Source of the DNA: Sphaerulina vaccinii
Lineage: Eukaryota; Ascomycota; Dothideomycetes; Mycosphaerellales; Mycosphaerellaceae
Assembly (NCBI GenBank): GCA_022570795.1
Contig: JAKUDP010000008.1
Location: 1,364,001 to 1,428,000, forward strand
Length of the DNA stretch: 64,000 nucleotides
Direction: 5' to 3'
The position numbers and the translations under genes are program-made. This document shows, one piece after another, positions 21,430 through 32,800 of the stretch (positions within the stretch are counted from its first letter, which is position 1; every line of letters starts with the position of its first letter). The notes beneath the pieces are model-generated. The model saw only the letters and a list, made by a program, of their open reading frames with translations, searched no databases and was not told the DNA's origin.

Positions 21430-22596
21430 TCACAATACCCCAACATCAACCTCACTTCCACTAACGCTATTCATCTCTCCATTCAGCACTCCACCACCCA
21501 CGATCAACACTCTACTGTGATCCTGTTCAACTAACAAACTCCTCGTATAGCTCTTTCCCTCTCCATTCGAATCCACTTCATACCAAGTACTCCCAACCTC
21601 AGCCAAATCATGATTCACAAACAGCTGTTCATAATCTCCGCAACTCACCACAATCGTCCCATTCCCACCTGTTTTCCCATTCTTCCCAACAGGCGTCCAA
21701 ACATTATACGGCGAACTCTTCGCCACCGTACCATTATTCCCTGTAATAACATGTCCCTCTTTATCGTCAAACGTCAACGGATCATCAGAAAGTCGGTAAT
21801 AGACTGCGAAATCCGCTTCTACGGCACCGTAGAATTCATATGTCAACAGATACTTGTCAACAGGAGGAAGGTAAGAGATAGTAGTCATCCCCGGCCTCCA
21901 AGTATAGTTCGCCGTATACGCCACATCATGCACCACAGGTCCGTAGGTGAGGAGGTCTGAGGTAGTTTGATGAACCAGTTTCTGTCCGAATTCCGGATCC
22001 CTCTGATCGCTGTAATAAACCACGAGTTGGTTCTGATACGTAAGCAAAAAAGGTTCCCAAACAGGAGTTTCCCCATTATTAGGTATCGCTCTTCCTCCTA
22101 ACGCGACGTGGGAGACGAAAGTCCAGGTATAGCCTTCATCGGTGCTCGCGTAAATTTCTATTAGGGTTTGAGATAAGTCGTCGGGGATGGAGGAGCCGGA
22201 TAGGAGGATTGTGCCTGCTGGGTAGTCTCCGATTTGGCAAGGGAGCGTATAAAGGAAAGGTTGATATCGCAAGCCCCAGCCGTTCTGTGTATCGTAGACG
22301 CGACTTCTTTCACTCCAAGTAGCTCCGTTGTCGAGGGATTGGTAGATGGGGAAGTGAGGGAATGTATTGTTGTTTGGGCCATAGTTCTCCCACGTTGCTA
22401 GGAAGGTTCCATCGGGGAGTTGAAGGGTTCGAGCATAGAGGGTTCGAGGAACTGTGTAGTTCGAAGGTGGCTGGAAGATTGTAACGTTGGAGATTAGAGG
22501 TGCTGGCTGTAGATCGTAGGAGGGAGGAGGTGAGTATGTTGGGCTTGCTGCTGCGAGTCCGAGGAAGGTCAGTAGGATGCATGAGAAGAGCATCAT
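21430..22596 (-). CDS. secreted GH93 exo-alpha-1,5-arabinanase-like sialidase-fold protein
   Basis: Glycoside hydrolase family 93 enzymes release arabinobiose from the ends of linear arabinan in plant cell walls. Single exon, 388 aa from the ATG at 22596; the GTG-initiated extension upstream is not used. A signal peptide follows (MMLFSCILLTFLGLAAASP). The Asp-box/BNR-like pieces SLDNGATWSERSRV and STDEGYTWTFVS, together with TWENYGPNNNTFPHFPIY, YYSDQRDPEFGQKL and WRPGMTTISYLPPVDKYLLTYE, give the six-bladed propeller pattern. Multiple N-glycosylation sites are present. Length fits the family (about 370-390). Its presence is consistent with a plant-associated lifestyle. Confidence 0.82.
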   Translation of the reverse strand: MMLFSCILLTFLGLAAASPTYSPPPSYDLQPAPLISNVTIFQPPSNYTVPRTLYARTLQLPDGTFLATWENYGPNNNTFPHFPIYQSLDNGATWSERSRVYDTQNGWGLRYQPFLYTLPCQIGDYPAGTILLSGSSIPDDLSQTLIEIYASTDEGYTWTFVSHVALGGRAIPNNGETPVWEPFLLTYQNQLVVYYSDQRDPEFGQKLVHQTTSDLLTYGPVVHDVAYTANYTWRPGMTTISYLPPVDKYLLTYEFYGAVEADFAVYYRLSDDPLTFDDKEGHVITGNNGTVAKSSPYNVWTPVGKNGKTGGNGTIVVSCGDYEQLFVNHDLAEVGSTWYEVDSNGEGKSYTRSLLVEQDHSRVLIVGGGVLNGEMNSVSGSEVDVGVL

Positions 22597-22908
22597 GGCG
22601 ATACGAAATTGTGAAAGGCTTAGAGCATACTGTCTGGGCCCAAGGCTTCCATATGTATTCTGTTCTACTGCCGATCTGCAGAAGGTGACGTTCACCGCGA
22701 GCGCGTATGCAGACCGACCACTTCATGCGGCTGATTAGTCGCAAGTCGGAAATCTTGACTGTCTTGTGCTGGTTCCTGCAGGAACGCGAAGAACGAATTG
22801 AGGACATCCTTGTCGGTATGCATGCCGGCTGAGTTTCCCCACTTTTTCAATTTATCCTCCAATGCGCAGCCGCGACATCTCGGTGTTTCGATGCGCTAGG
22901 TTTCTCCA
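22597..22908. other. GH93 promoter region
   Basis: 312 bp upstream of the GH93 ATG. No regulatory motif recognised with confidence. Confidence 0.4.
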
Positions 22909-23637
22909 TTATTCCAATACTGAGTCGGAAGTGGTGCGCCACTTGTTCGAGGCCATGATATACCGCTCTCGCTCGAGTGGCGCCTGTGTGGCTCGCCGAG
23001 CTTCGAGTGCCACCCTTTCACTTATCCTCGTGTTGGTTTTAATCAGGTTGGCGAGACGTACAGTGTGTCTGCGCATATTTTGGTCGTTTCCTGGTCCAGA
23101 GTGATGCGTTTCGAGAGTATTGAGTGATTCTCGCAGGTGGCCCTCGCTGTCAAGTTGCTGTGGGTCTGATATGCGCTGAGATGGATAAATCCGGACCCTC
23201 ATCAGCCTGGCCATATCATTTTCGCTCGCAAGACGAGTATTGTAATTTGATCGAAGCGATTGGAAGTAGTTCAGAGAGTCTTTCACTAGTGGGACAGCAC
23301 TCAGTAGCAACTGGTTCTCGCCCATAGTCTCTGAGACCGAGACAGTAATATCATCCAAGAGCGATTGTGGATCTCTGAGGGGCACACCATTCTTGTTCCT
23401 TCTCACTCCAGCATCGAGTGCAGTGATCTCCGCTAATTTGACTGGAAACTGATCAATAGCAGCTTTCACGAAGGCCACGATGTGGTCGGAGCTAGATGGG
23501 AAAAGTTTCCAAAGGTGAAGAATCGCAGAAGGTACTGTTTCCCGTCCACAGATTTCCAGGGCTGAGTCGATGATCTGATCCAAGCGCGACCTTTGTGCAG
23601 GAGGTCCACTCGGTCGGATAGCGAGGACAAAATCGTT
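22909..23637 (-). other. long ORF directly downstream of, and in frame with, the SWD3 stop codon
   Basis: After the TAG stop of SWD3 (23640-23638) the same reading frame stays open for 242 further sense codons before a stop at 22909. The encoded sequence looks protein-like and helical (DSALEICGRETVPSAILHLW, then LLLSAVPLVKDSLNYFQSLR), with no family I recognise. There is no ATG before position 23325, so as a separate gene it would be only about 138 aa. It could be a C-terminal extension lost through the TAG, a readthrough product, an unannotated gene with an upstream exon, or a chance ORF in the 3' flank. Confidence 0.4.
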
Positions 23638-24969
23638 CTACGTCATTTCCACATCCTCTGGTGTCTTAGGTCGCGACGGCGGCGCTGACGAATCTGCCAC
23701 TTCAGCAGGCATGTCTTCGACCGGGTGCACTCCGTTGCCGTTGACTAGCATCTCCGGCGCGAGGGGCTGTCGTCGCCAGACGATGATCTTCTTGTCGTTG
23801 CCGCAAGTGATGATCGTCTCGTTCTCATCGCCCGGAGCGACGTCGACGCCAAAGACAGTGCCTTCGTGTCCGTCTAAGGTCTGCATGACTTCCTTCGAGT
23901 TCACGTCCCAGATGTAGGCCTTGCCATCTTCGCTGCCGCTGATTATGAATGCCCATTTTTGCTCCCGATCTTGATCCTCCTCAGCAGTATATGTGCCAAA
24001 AGCAGCATGCATGCTGAACGCCTCATTCTTGTGGCCTTGGAAGGTCTTCTTGCAGTCGCCAGACACGTAGTCCCATAGCCGGAGGGAGTTGTCCAGTGAG
24101 CTGGCTAGAATGTACTTGCCGTTTATGCAGAACTTGATGTTAGTCACTGGTGCATTGTCCTCGTGGATGAGAGTTTTCAGACATTGCCCGGTAGCAGTAT
24201 CCCATATTCTGATCAGGCCATCGCTCGAACAGGATGCGATCAGTGTACCGTCTCTGACGAAATCGACACTTCTCACTGGATCTGAGTGAGCTGGTAGACT
24301 CCTCATCAGTCGTGCTGTCCGCACATCCCACAGAAATACAGCCTCGTCGTATGATCCAGAAACCAGCATGTTGCCTTTCGGAGAAAAGGCTATGCTGAAG
24401 ACATAGTTGTGGTGTCCAATAAGAGGCTGATGTAGACATTTCCCTGTCGCAATATCCCATAGTCGAATAATCTTGTCGTCTGAGCCGGAAGCAATAACTT
24501 TTGAGTCTGGAGTCCATGCAATGGTATTGATGCCAGCCATGTGTCCTTCTAGCGTTTGCGATAGTGCTCCGGTCTGCGCGTTCCATATCTTGATGGTGCT
24601 GTCCGCCGCTACACCAATGTATCAGCCAAGTCCTCGAGATAGAGTAAGAGATGTCCTACAGCAGCTTGCTATCCAGTTTCCATTCGGCGAGTACTTGACA
24701 GCAGTCACGCCCAGCTTATGTCCACGCAATGTCATATGAGGCACATAGTTCAGTCGGCGCGGCCTCTCGTGTACCGGCGTCTTCACCTCTGTCTCTTCCT
24801 CACTGTCCTGCTTTGGGGTATTGAATGCATCGCTGTTGTCGTCGTCGTAGGCGTATGCGAGTGCTGCATCGCCGGTCGCATCGTATTGGGGAGTATTGAC
24901 GCCGTGTGATGATAACCGTCTTCTCTTCGGTGGGCTCTCACCACGCTCTCGAGACGGACTGCGTGGCAT
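23638..24969 (-). CDS. SWD3: COMPASS complex WD40 subunit Swd3/WDR5
   Basis: Scaffold subunit of the Set1/COMPASS H3K4 methyltransferase in the nucleus. Two exons (24969-24660, 24608-23638; 51-nt intron, GTAGGA donor) give 426 aa. A basic, Ser/Pro-rich N-terminus (about 1-75) precedes seven WD40 repeats, each with a GH...WD signature. These include LRGHKLGVTAVKYSPNGNWI, EGHMAGINTIAWTPDSKVIA and PLIGHHNYVFSIAFSPKGNM, and the run ends in GNDKKIIVWRR. The order and wording match fungal WDR5 homologues. The acidic C-terminus ends PKTPEDVEMT. It shares a 216-bp divergent promoter with RPL27. Confidence 0.87.
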
Positions 24970-25185
24970 TTTGATAATAACTGTTGAAGTTGGAGAGTAC
25001 GCGATTCGAAGGACGACGCGATTCGAGATGCAGTAGTGTCGGTTGTAGATGCCGATTCTCCGATGGCTTCTGAATGGTCAACTTTTCAACGCCAAGCAAC
25101 GCACTCTCATTCAGTCAAATCTTCAGCAGCGACACTGCGAGACTTCTTGCGACAAGGAACTGTACTAACCAACACAGCAACCAAG
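24970..25185. promoter_or_regulatory. divergent promoter of SWD3 and RPL27
   Basis: 216 bp lie between the two ATGs. A chromatin-modifier gene and a ribosomal-protein gene share this short intergenic space. No individual element can be named. Confidence 0.5.
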
Positions 25186-25809
25186 ATGAAGTGTGAGTAC
25201 AATTATCAACGAGAAGTCTTAGAGAAGACATACTGACGCTGCTGCAGTCCTCAAGGTCGGCCGTGTGGTACGTTGAATCGACTCTCCTCCCTCCGAACAG
25301 ACAGCGACGAACAGAATTGCGAAACGAACACTGCGAACACATCGAATATCCTACTAACACAGTCGAAAACAGGCCATCATCTCCCGTGGACGTTACGCAG
25401 GAAAGAAGGTCGTCATCATCCAGCCCCAGGACAATGGCAGCAAGGCCCACCCATTCCCTCACGCTCTCGTCGCCGGAATCGAGCGCTACCCACAACAAAT
25501 CACCCGCCGCATGTCCAAGGCCCGCCAGACGAAGCGCAGCAAGGTGAAGCCGTTCATCAAGGTCATCAACTACAACCACTTGATGCCAACCCGCTACACA
25601 CTCGAATTGGAGGGACTGAAGGGTGTTGTGACCAACGAGACTTTCACTGAGGTTACCCAGCGTGAGGAGGCCAAGAAGACTGTGAAGAAGGCTTTGGAGG
25701 AGCGTTACTCAAGCGGCAAGAACAGGTGGTTCTTCACTCCTCTCCGTAAGACAACCACAGGACAGAGGGAATGGAAGAGAGTACTAANCACCGGACAACA
25801 GGTTTCTAG
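25186..25809 (+). CDS. RPL27: 60S ribosomal protein eL27
   Basis: Structural protein of the large cytoplasmic ribosomal subunit. Four exons: 25186-25192 (7 nt), 25248-25267 (20 nt), 25373-25745 and 25802-25809 (8 nt). They give 135 aa, against 136 in yeast. The protein begins MKFLKVGRVAIISRGRYAGK, contains HPFPHALVAGIERYP, FIKVINYNHLMPTRYTLE and EEAKKTVKKALEERYSSGKN, and ends RWFFTPLRF. The final Arg-Phe-stop is produced only by the 8-nt last exon; without it the frame runs into intron sequence. One ambiguous base (N at 25788) lies in intron 3 at the branch point and does not affect coding. Intron-rich 5' ends are usual for fungal ribosomal-protein genes. Confidence 0.95.
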
Positions 25810-26455
25810 ATACGACATCGCTTCGCGCGGACGAAATGGATGGGGTGGTGTGTGTTGCATTGAGCATCGGGCGTTATGGACTGCCAAAATGGGAATGTGC
25901 AGCCAAGGGCGGGAATGACCACGACCTATGCAGTCTAGATACCAGCTGCAATTGACTCGAAAGAAACAGCCAACCACATCCACCATACACATCGCGATCC
26001 ACTGCCACGATGAAGCTTTCGCGGTCAATAGAGCTCATAGCTCAACATGGTGCGAACTAGCAGAGGAGGCAGGGACAGTCGGAGATACAGAGACGAATTC
26101 AAGCGTTATCAGATCCACCACTCGGCGATATTGAACGACCTTCAACTTGTCCATTTACCACGTCGTAGCTGCTGAGCTGCTAACAGTACAGAACACACAT
26201 TGCTCATCCTTATGACTGACCGCGCTACAGCCCGAAACAGAAAGTGCAGCATCCTCGAGTGCGATATCGACTGGACCGGAGTGCGATCCCGTGCAAGCCA
26301 CATCGGGTGTTGAGCGTTACACAGCATACGTTGATGCAATGGCTGCACGCCTACTTCAGATCTCCACTATCGACTGGAATGCCACTGATCGCTCGAGCTG
26401 GCTTCGCACAAGCATCATCTTGCCTAGAACGATCTCGCCTCAAAGACTGGAAGCA
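25810..26455. other. intergenic between RPL27 and the glycosyltransferase
   Basis: RPL27 3' flank and upstream region of the glycosyltransferase. An in-frame ATG at 26339 could extend that gene by 39 residues. Otherwise nothing is supported. Confidence 0.45.
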
Positions 26456-28088
26456 ATGGCGAAACAGGAGCCCTTCACGAAAGCCTGGTCGATCTGGCCA
26501 TGGCGATCAGCACCACCGAACGAAGAGCGCGAAGCATTACTACCAAAGAAGCAAGCAAGCCATCAATCATTGTCCGAACACTCAGAAGCACTGTTCAACA
26601 TCCTACGCTACAGTGCCCTGATCCATCTCCTTGGCTTCATCATTCTCAGTATATTCGTCTCTTCTCCTACCGAACGCATCAAGCCTAACCACTTCTTAGG
26701 CCTCCCAACTGTCTACCTCCTCCTCCACTACCACCACTTCTCGCCACACACCTCAACATGGCAAACAGTCCTGACAACCATAATTCTGGCCTGCGGCACT
26801 GGCCCAGTCATGACACACCTTGTCCCGCCAAAGACGTCAATCCCCAACAAACCCGTCTCAGAAATGCGAACCTGGAAAACACTCTACCTGTGCCTGGTGA
26901 CTCGCGGCACAAATGAAGAGACTGTCCTCCGCTCAACCAACGCAATGCAGCACCTTTTACAATTCGACTCCCGCATACGCTTCATTATACTCTCGGACGG
27001 CGTCAAAACATTCTCCTGCCCCTCTCGCCCCTCTCGCATCGAACATGTCAACGTCCCTTCTACCTTCACCCCTCCACACGCCCTATATAAAGCTCGAGCG
27101 CTCGAGTATTTCCGCCAACATCAGCAGCTGACACATGATGACTGGGTTCTGCATCTCGACGAAGAAACTCTAGTCGACGAACATTGCATCCAAACATGCA
27201 TATCGTTTATCGAAAACACAAGCTATCAATTCGGTCAGGGTATCATATTGTATAACACAGTGAATTACTACGAAAACTACCTTCTAGTAAGTCCAACAAG
27301 CCTATTTCCACTCCAACCCATTCCAGTCAAATCCACATCTCCTCCACGTACTCACCCTCATACCTCTACTCACAACTTCTCATGGACTTTCGCCGAGATC
27401 TTCCGCTTCAAAGACGACCTAGGACGTTTCCAAACCCAACACGGCCACATCCACCATACCATCTTCGGCTGCCACGGCAGCTTCCTCCTCTCCTCTGGCA
27501 GAGTAGAGAATGAAGTTACGTGGGATACTGGGTGTATTGCCGAGGATTTCTGGGTATGAATCTCATCCTCTCGCTTGCGAAGACGGGGAGGCACGTCGAC
27601 TATGACATGAACATCACTGACGGGGTCTCTAGTTCGCCGATCGCTTAAACCGGATCGGCTACGGCAGTGGTTTCATACCATCTACAGCGAGAGAGCAGGC
27701 GAATTATACTTATGCTGATTTCATGAGGCAGAGAAGAAGATGGTTGAGAGGGATGTGGACTGTCGGACCTTGGGGGAAGGCCATGGTAGTCTTGTGGGTG
27801 ATGAGCTGTCTTGAGGTGCCTATGGCTGCGATCTTCTGGTCGGGTAGGTTGGCTGTGCCTCTCTGGAATGGTATATGGATGCAGGTGTACTTCAGTGGCA
27901 GTCTGTTCACGATACTTTTTGCGACTTTGTTAAGTGATTTGGATGCTGGGGTGAGTAAGTGGAAGATGGCGTGGCATTTGGTGGCTACGCCGATCATGAG
28001 TGTGCTTGTGCAGGGCTTGCAGACTGTTACGGTTATCTATAGTATTGTGACGAGAGCTAGGGGATTTCATGTTGTTGTTAAGGGATGA
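26456..28088 (+). CDS. membrane glycosyltransferase, Egghead/BRE-3-like (GT2-type)
   Basis: Two exons (26456-27553, 27633-28088; 79-nt intron) give 517 aa from the ATG at 26456. The nucleotide-sugar-dependent GT2 fold is seen from about residue 140. It includes YLCLVTRGTNEETV, the DxD-like HLDEETLVDEHC, YQFGQGIILYNTVNYYEN, DDLGRFQTQHG, a TWDTGCIAEDFWFAD acceptor motif made across the intron, and the QRRRWLRGMW signature. Two N-terminal and several C-terminal hydrophobic segments place it in endomembranes. Animal Egghead is a glycolipid beta-1,4-mannosyltransferase; the fungal substrate is unknown. A perfect GTAAGT donor at 27287 begins a 111-nt, stop-free segment ending in AG at 27397, which may or may not be spliced. 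The proline-rich segment it encodes (LFPLQPIPVKSTSPPRTHPH) is unusual for the family. Confidence 0.8.
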
Positions 28089-28417
28089 GTGTGGCGAGAA
28101 CCTTGGGATGATGACATGTCTTGGTCTAGTCCGAGAATCTAGACATATTAGGTAGACACCTGCCATGCATCAGGTCAATAGAATCCTTCGATGAACAGTG
28201 AAGGCTTCCTACCTCAGTGCTGTCTGGTCAGATGAATGTCTTGCTGGTCTTTGCAATCTGTATGCTTCAGAGTGCATTGGTAGAAATCCTTTGCCCATTT
28301 GGTGAAGGAAATGTTCTGATAGATCATCAAAGCCTCCTTCAATGCGTGCTGCTTCTACCAAGGCGATGGTCTTCAGTCTTTGAGGATCTTTGTGCTGGTG
28401 AGCGCGGTCGATAGCAC
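28089..28417. other. intergenic between convergent genes
   Basis: 329 bp of shared 3' flank. Nothing distinct seen. Confidence 0.5.
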
Positions 28418-29823
28418 TCAATCTGAGCTATCTTCCATTGTTCGTTTGCGAACGACTTCTAGCAACTCATCTAAAGCCTTCCTATCCTCTTCCAAACACT
28501 TCGGTGGCCAACCTCTCAAATACTCAGTATCATCGACCATCTGCGTCATCTCCTCTATATCGTCGTCTGTATACTCGCCTTCTATGTCGCGTTCCATGTA
28601 GCCTGAATATCGACATTTATTCAGTGTACCCGAGACCACACTGTCAAAGTCTTCATCAAAAGCCTCTGCTCCACTGCCATATACTTTGCGGCAGTTTGCA
28701 GTGATCGCGAAGTGGCGTAGCTTTGTCAAATCGGTTCGGAACTTGTTGAAGACTTTGTGCCAGCGGCCGTCGTTGGACCATTGGATGCGATAATCTTCGT
28801 CTTTATTCTTGTCATCTATGGTTATTTCGCAATTGTCGAGTACTAGAGTCTGAAGTGTGGCCTTGTGAGAAGTTATCCAGTCAAGCTGATGATCGTAGCC
28901 GAAGGAGTAGTTTCCGAGAGCGAGCTTCTCTAGCAGTGGGAAGTGAAGGTCCTGGAAGTTTGAGGCGGGAAAGACGCCCCACATGAGGTGTATGGTGTAC
29001 AGCTTGAGTTCCTTCAGATGGCTTGCGATTGGTAGCAAGATTTGAGCTGTGAGATGAGTGTTGAAGAAGGAATGGAAAGCCTCCATCTCTTCCTCAAGCT
29101 CTGGTGCTGCGTCATGTGTTTCCGATGCTATTCGTAGAGAAAGGGAGTCCAATTTGCCTAGCAGGTTCGTAGTGGCTACGTCTTGGCCAATATGGGCCGG
29201 TAAGACATCCTGAAAGTTCTTGATGCGAAGCTGATGGAACTTGGGCAGTTCTGTTATAGTATTGAAAGCGCTGAACAGTGCTGACATGACTTCGGAACGG
29301 AAGAAATATGTCTCTGGACCTTCCCAGAGATCGCTATCTGGAGCACCACAGTCTGCTGCGAAGTTCAGGTTGAGAGTCTGCAGATTCACACAAGATTTGA
29401 TGTTGCTGAGCGCACGGCACAGAGCACGAGGCGCATCAAGCTCATTGCGATATTCTTCGAAGTCTATGTGATTATACTCGTTCCATGGTGCTGCAGTCGG
29501 ATGTTCGGATGTATTGAACGTCGCAGTCTTGACGTAAACGCGTAGGGTCTCGCTCTTGCAGACATTCGAGCATCTGATGCTGCCGTCTCTGGCAGGATAG
29601 ACTTCGAGATGAGTGAAGAGCGATCGAGCAGCGGATGCTTCTAGAGACTACGAAAATAACATTAGCGCGGATGCCATAGTCCAATTGCACCCGAGCTTAC
29701 CTTGCTAGCGAGTCGCAGCGCTTCGAGAGTTGCGATATCTTCATACCTGCAGATGCGATCGAGCAGTTCTTGCGGTAGGTCGACGACCTTCGCAGTCGGT
29801 GGACCTGTCTTCGAGATCGCCAT
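28418..29823 (-). CDS. F-box protein
   Basis: Two exons (29823-29701 and 29647-28418; 53-nt intron, phase 0) give 450 aa. The N-terminus (about 13-41: KVVDLPQELLDRICRYEDIA...LRLASK) is an F-box, which would recruit substrates to an SCF (Skp1-Cullin-F-box) ubiquitin ligase. The remainder has leucine-rich, repeat-like strands (LQTLNLNF, LDSLSLRI, LKELKLYTIH, LEKLALGNYSFG, LQTLVLDNCEITI, LRHFAI) separated by helices, as in the large fungal F-box/LRR-like group. It ends in a charged helix (CLEEDRKALDELLEVVRKRT). The substrate is unknown; these genes are abundant and fast-evolving in Pezizomycotina. Confidence 0.82.
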
Positions 29824-32800
29824 CGGTTGTAGTGTAATATGGATTCCAGGGCGATGCTTGTCTGCGAAGCAGTCGCTGGGAGCGCCGAATCAAGAGCGTC
29901 TGTGTTCTGAGATTACCCCACATATGTGAAAGTGAAGATTCTTACCTCCAACACATAGCACAAGCTTACAATGGCTCGACGAGTTGCGAGGTGACGTTCA
30001 ACACCATCCCATTCTCAGACGATCATTGCAGAGATTTCAAGAAGCGAAGGATTCCTTAGTAAGCAAATTCACTAGTCCAGCAGAAGACGATGATGGAAAA
30101 TATGTTGCCTACCACTCCGACCGGTCTGCTCAGGCACCAGCGACAACATCTGATGAGTAGTGCATGCCTACGAAGAGTGCTGTGTATGTCTGATGCCAGT
30201 CTTCGCGACAAAGACCTAGCTCTGCTTGAGAGGTAGGGTTGAGCATCTCCCCATGTGATGCTGTCGACCACGCGGTCCAGGAGAGCGGCACGAGCAAGAG
30301 CGGGTAGCACCATATCTTGTGTGACACAGGCTGTTGCTATGTCGACCGGAAGACAGCATCTTCTTCTGCCAATGGCTGTTTTGTAGACAAACGACCAGAC
30401 GGAAGCTGAGGTGCCTCCCCGAGCTGTTCATGCAGTTTACTGCAGTTTACTGAGCCTGAGCCGTGGTTCAATGTGCACGAGATCTTGCTTTTCGATGGAC
30501 GAACGCAGATGCTTGCAGCAACGTTGACGATAGCCTGACCAGAACCAAAGACGGTGACGAGAGACTTTCTCTCATGCATGATGCAGCAGGCTGGCCATGA
30601 AGTCAGTATCCCCAAAGATATTGAAGGCAATGCTCTCAACGTGCGCAGGTCCAGGATCTTGTCCCACAGCTCGTGCAGAGATGATAGAGATAGCCCTCAA
30701 GTCGTGCAACAGCGCGCACGAGAGCTGCAGACCGCCTTGGAGACCATAATAAACGCGTGTACGACCTGGTCGCTCTTCGGGTGGAAACGGTGCATGCTCG
30801 AGCTCTTGTTGGTGATATTGATGGCGCTTGCAGGTCCGGCCATCCGAGACCAGCTTTGTCACATATTCACTTTGATGGCAAAGTGTGATAGAAAGCATGC
30901 AGTCTGCAAGCCATGATCTTCTTGACAGCCGCCGTATTCGTGATCCTGGACACGTTTGCATTGAATGGCGAATGCCGCGACTGCTTCAGCTGTGAGGCTT
31001 TGAGGGGTCATGCAGTCTATCCCACGGTCCTGCATACTAGGACGCGGCCAGCTGCAGCAGCTTCTGTAGTGCAACCAAAGATTCTAACACACTGGCTTGT
31101 AGAGGTCGCTGCGGTAGTCCTTGAGCTATCTCGGTACTGCGAATGCAGACGCAGGTCACGCTGTGTATTTTCTTTGCCTTTCCAGCTTCGCAAAAGCAGA
31201 TGAGGTTGTGGACGTCACCAGATGAGGTCGTCCAATAGTTCTCGGTTGTCCAATTGGATCATTTCCTTAGGATAAAGCCTGGACGGAAGCTGCCAGTGAT
31301 ATTGTAGCTTTGCACTACATTTGTAGGATTGGAGCTTAAAGCAGAGGCTTCTCTGAAACCGGGGAGCTCTTACCGAGTGCTCTATGGCATAAATGTCCGT
31401 TTCCGATGAAGGCGTTCTGCAGACTTTAGCCGGCTGAAAATATTGACGACGCCAACGACGTCGACGTTCTCTGAATCTGAAATCTGAAGCACATCTGTGC
31501 TCGAGGCTCAGTTGTTACACTGCAACAAGATTACCGCCGTATCTTGCACAAAGTAATAAGACGCTCGTGCCTGTGAAGAGACAAGCAAGGTGAGCTTACG
31601 ATGACCCAGTGAACCTGGTCTTCGCATCGAACCGTGAGCGATGTCGTGCTCCGGTATCATGAAATGTCTCGGTACTCCCACAAGCAACCGATCAATGCAA
31701 ACAAACGTTGCGCGTGTCGAGCACATGTTCACAACAATGCGTGCATCCGTTCAGCTATCGCTGTTCGACGTTGTGCAGCGTGGTTGCTAGACATATGGTC
31801 CAGGCATTATTGAGTAAAAGTTAGGCTCCGCGGAGAGTCTTACACGAACGCAGGAGCAGCGATGATGGCTGCGGCTTTCGCACAACAGAAAGATGCTCGG
31901 GACCATGATGGCGGGTAACTCAATCAGTCTCAATGGCCGGGTCAGCCGGTCGGGTCTTGTATAGGCGAGGTCTGGATGAGAAGACAGCGGTCAGAGATGA
32001 GAATTCGCAACCAGCCCCCATGTTGTAGCAGATTGGCCGGGATGTTGACGAAGAGTTCAGTTCTTGCGAACATCGTCCGCTTCATGGTCTAAGAGCGGCG
32101 TCGCAATCGGCAGAACTACTGCTCGAGCGCGGTGTGAGCAGAGAGGGTGGGATGAAGTGCCACATGATGCTCTGCGGTCGATGTGCGCGAAAAGAAGGTC
32201 GAGCGCTTGCGACCGTTGATCACCAGCGTGCGGCTAGTTGCAGCGACCATTCGTCGCAGGGTCTCAACGCTATTCCTGGTTCGGCGAATCGCGTAGAGAT
32301 ATTGACACGAACATGGCGCGCTTCGACGCGTCTTGAAGACATCGACCTCTTTGCAGCTCTTGCTATTCACTTTTCCAGGGTAACTGCGGTTGAGTTGTAA
32401 ATGCTGGCCAGTAGCGGAGTCGTCTGGCTCGATATTGTGCAACGTGGGCCACTCAATGGCTAGAGTCTAGGGGTGCAGTCTGCTACTGCAAACTACAGAG
32501 GTGTGAAGCCTTTCGTGGCCTTGCCTGCAGCTAGACGACCCACTGGCAACACCCTTGTATAGCACCACGTTGACCAGCGGGAAAGTCAGGAAACAGCCAG
32601 CTCGTCTCAAACAGACGGCTGACCGCTGTTGTGGGAAAAAGACAGCTAGACGCCTCGTTCTCGTCTGCTGTGAGACGGCGGCGGGTACCCAGCAAAAGCC
32701 CACGTCTCTCAATGATTTGGCTTATACTGTACACATGCGACATATACAACGACGACATCGCGAACTCAATTGGTCATCAGCGATTGTGACACAGCTACCA

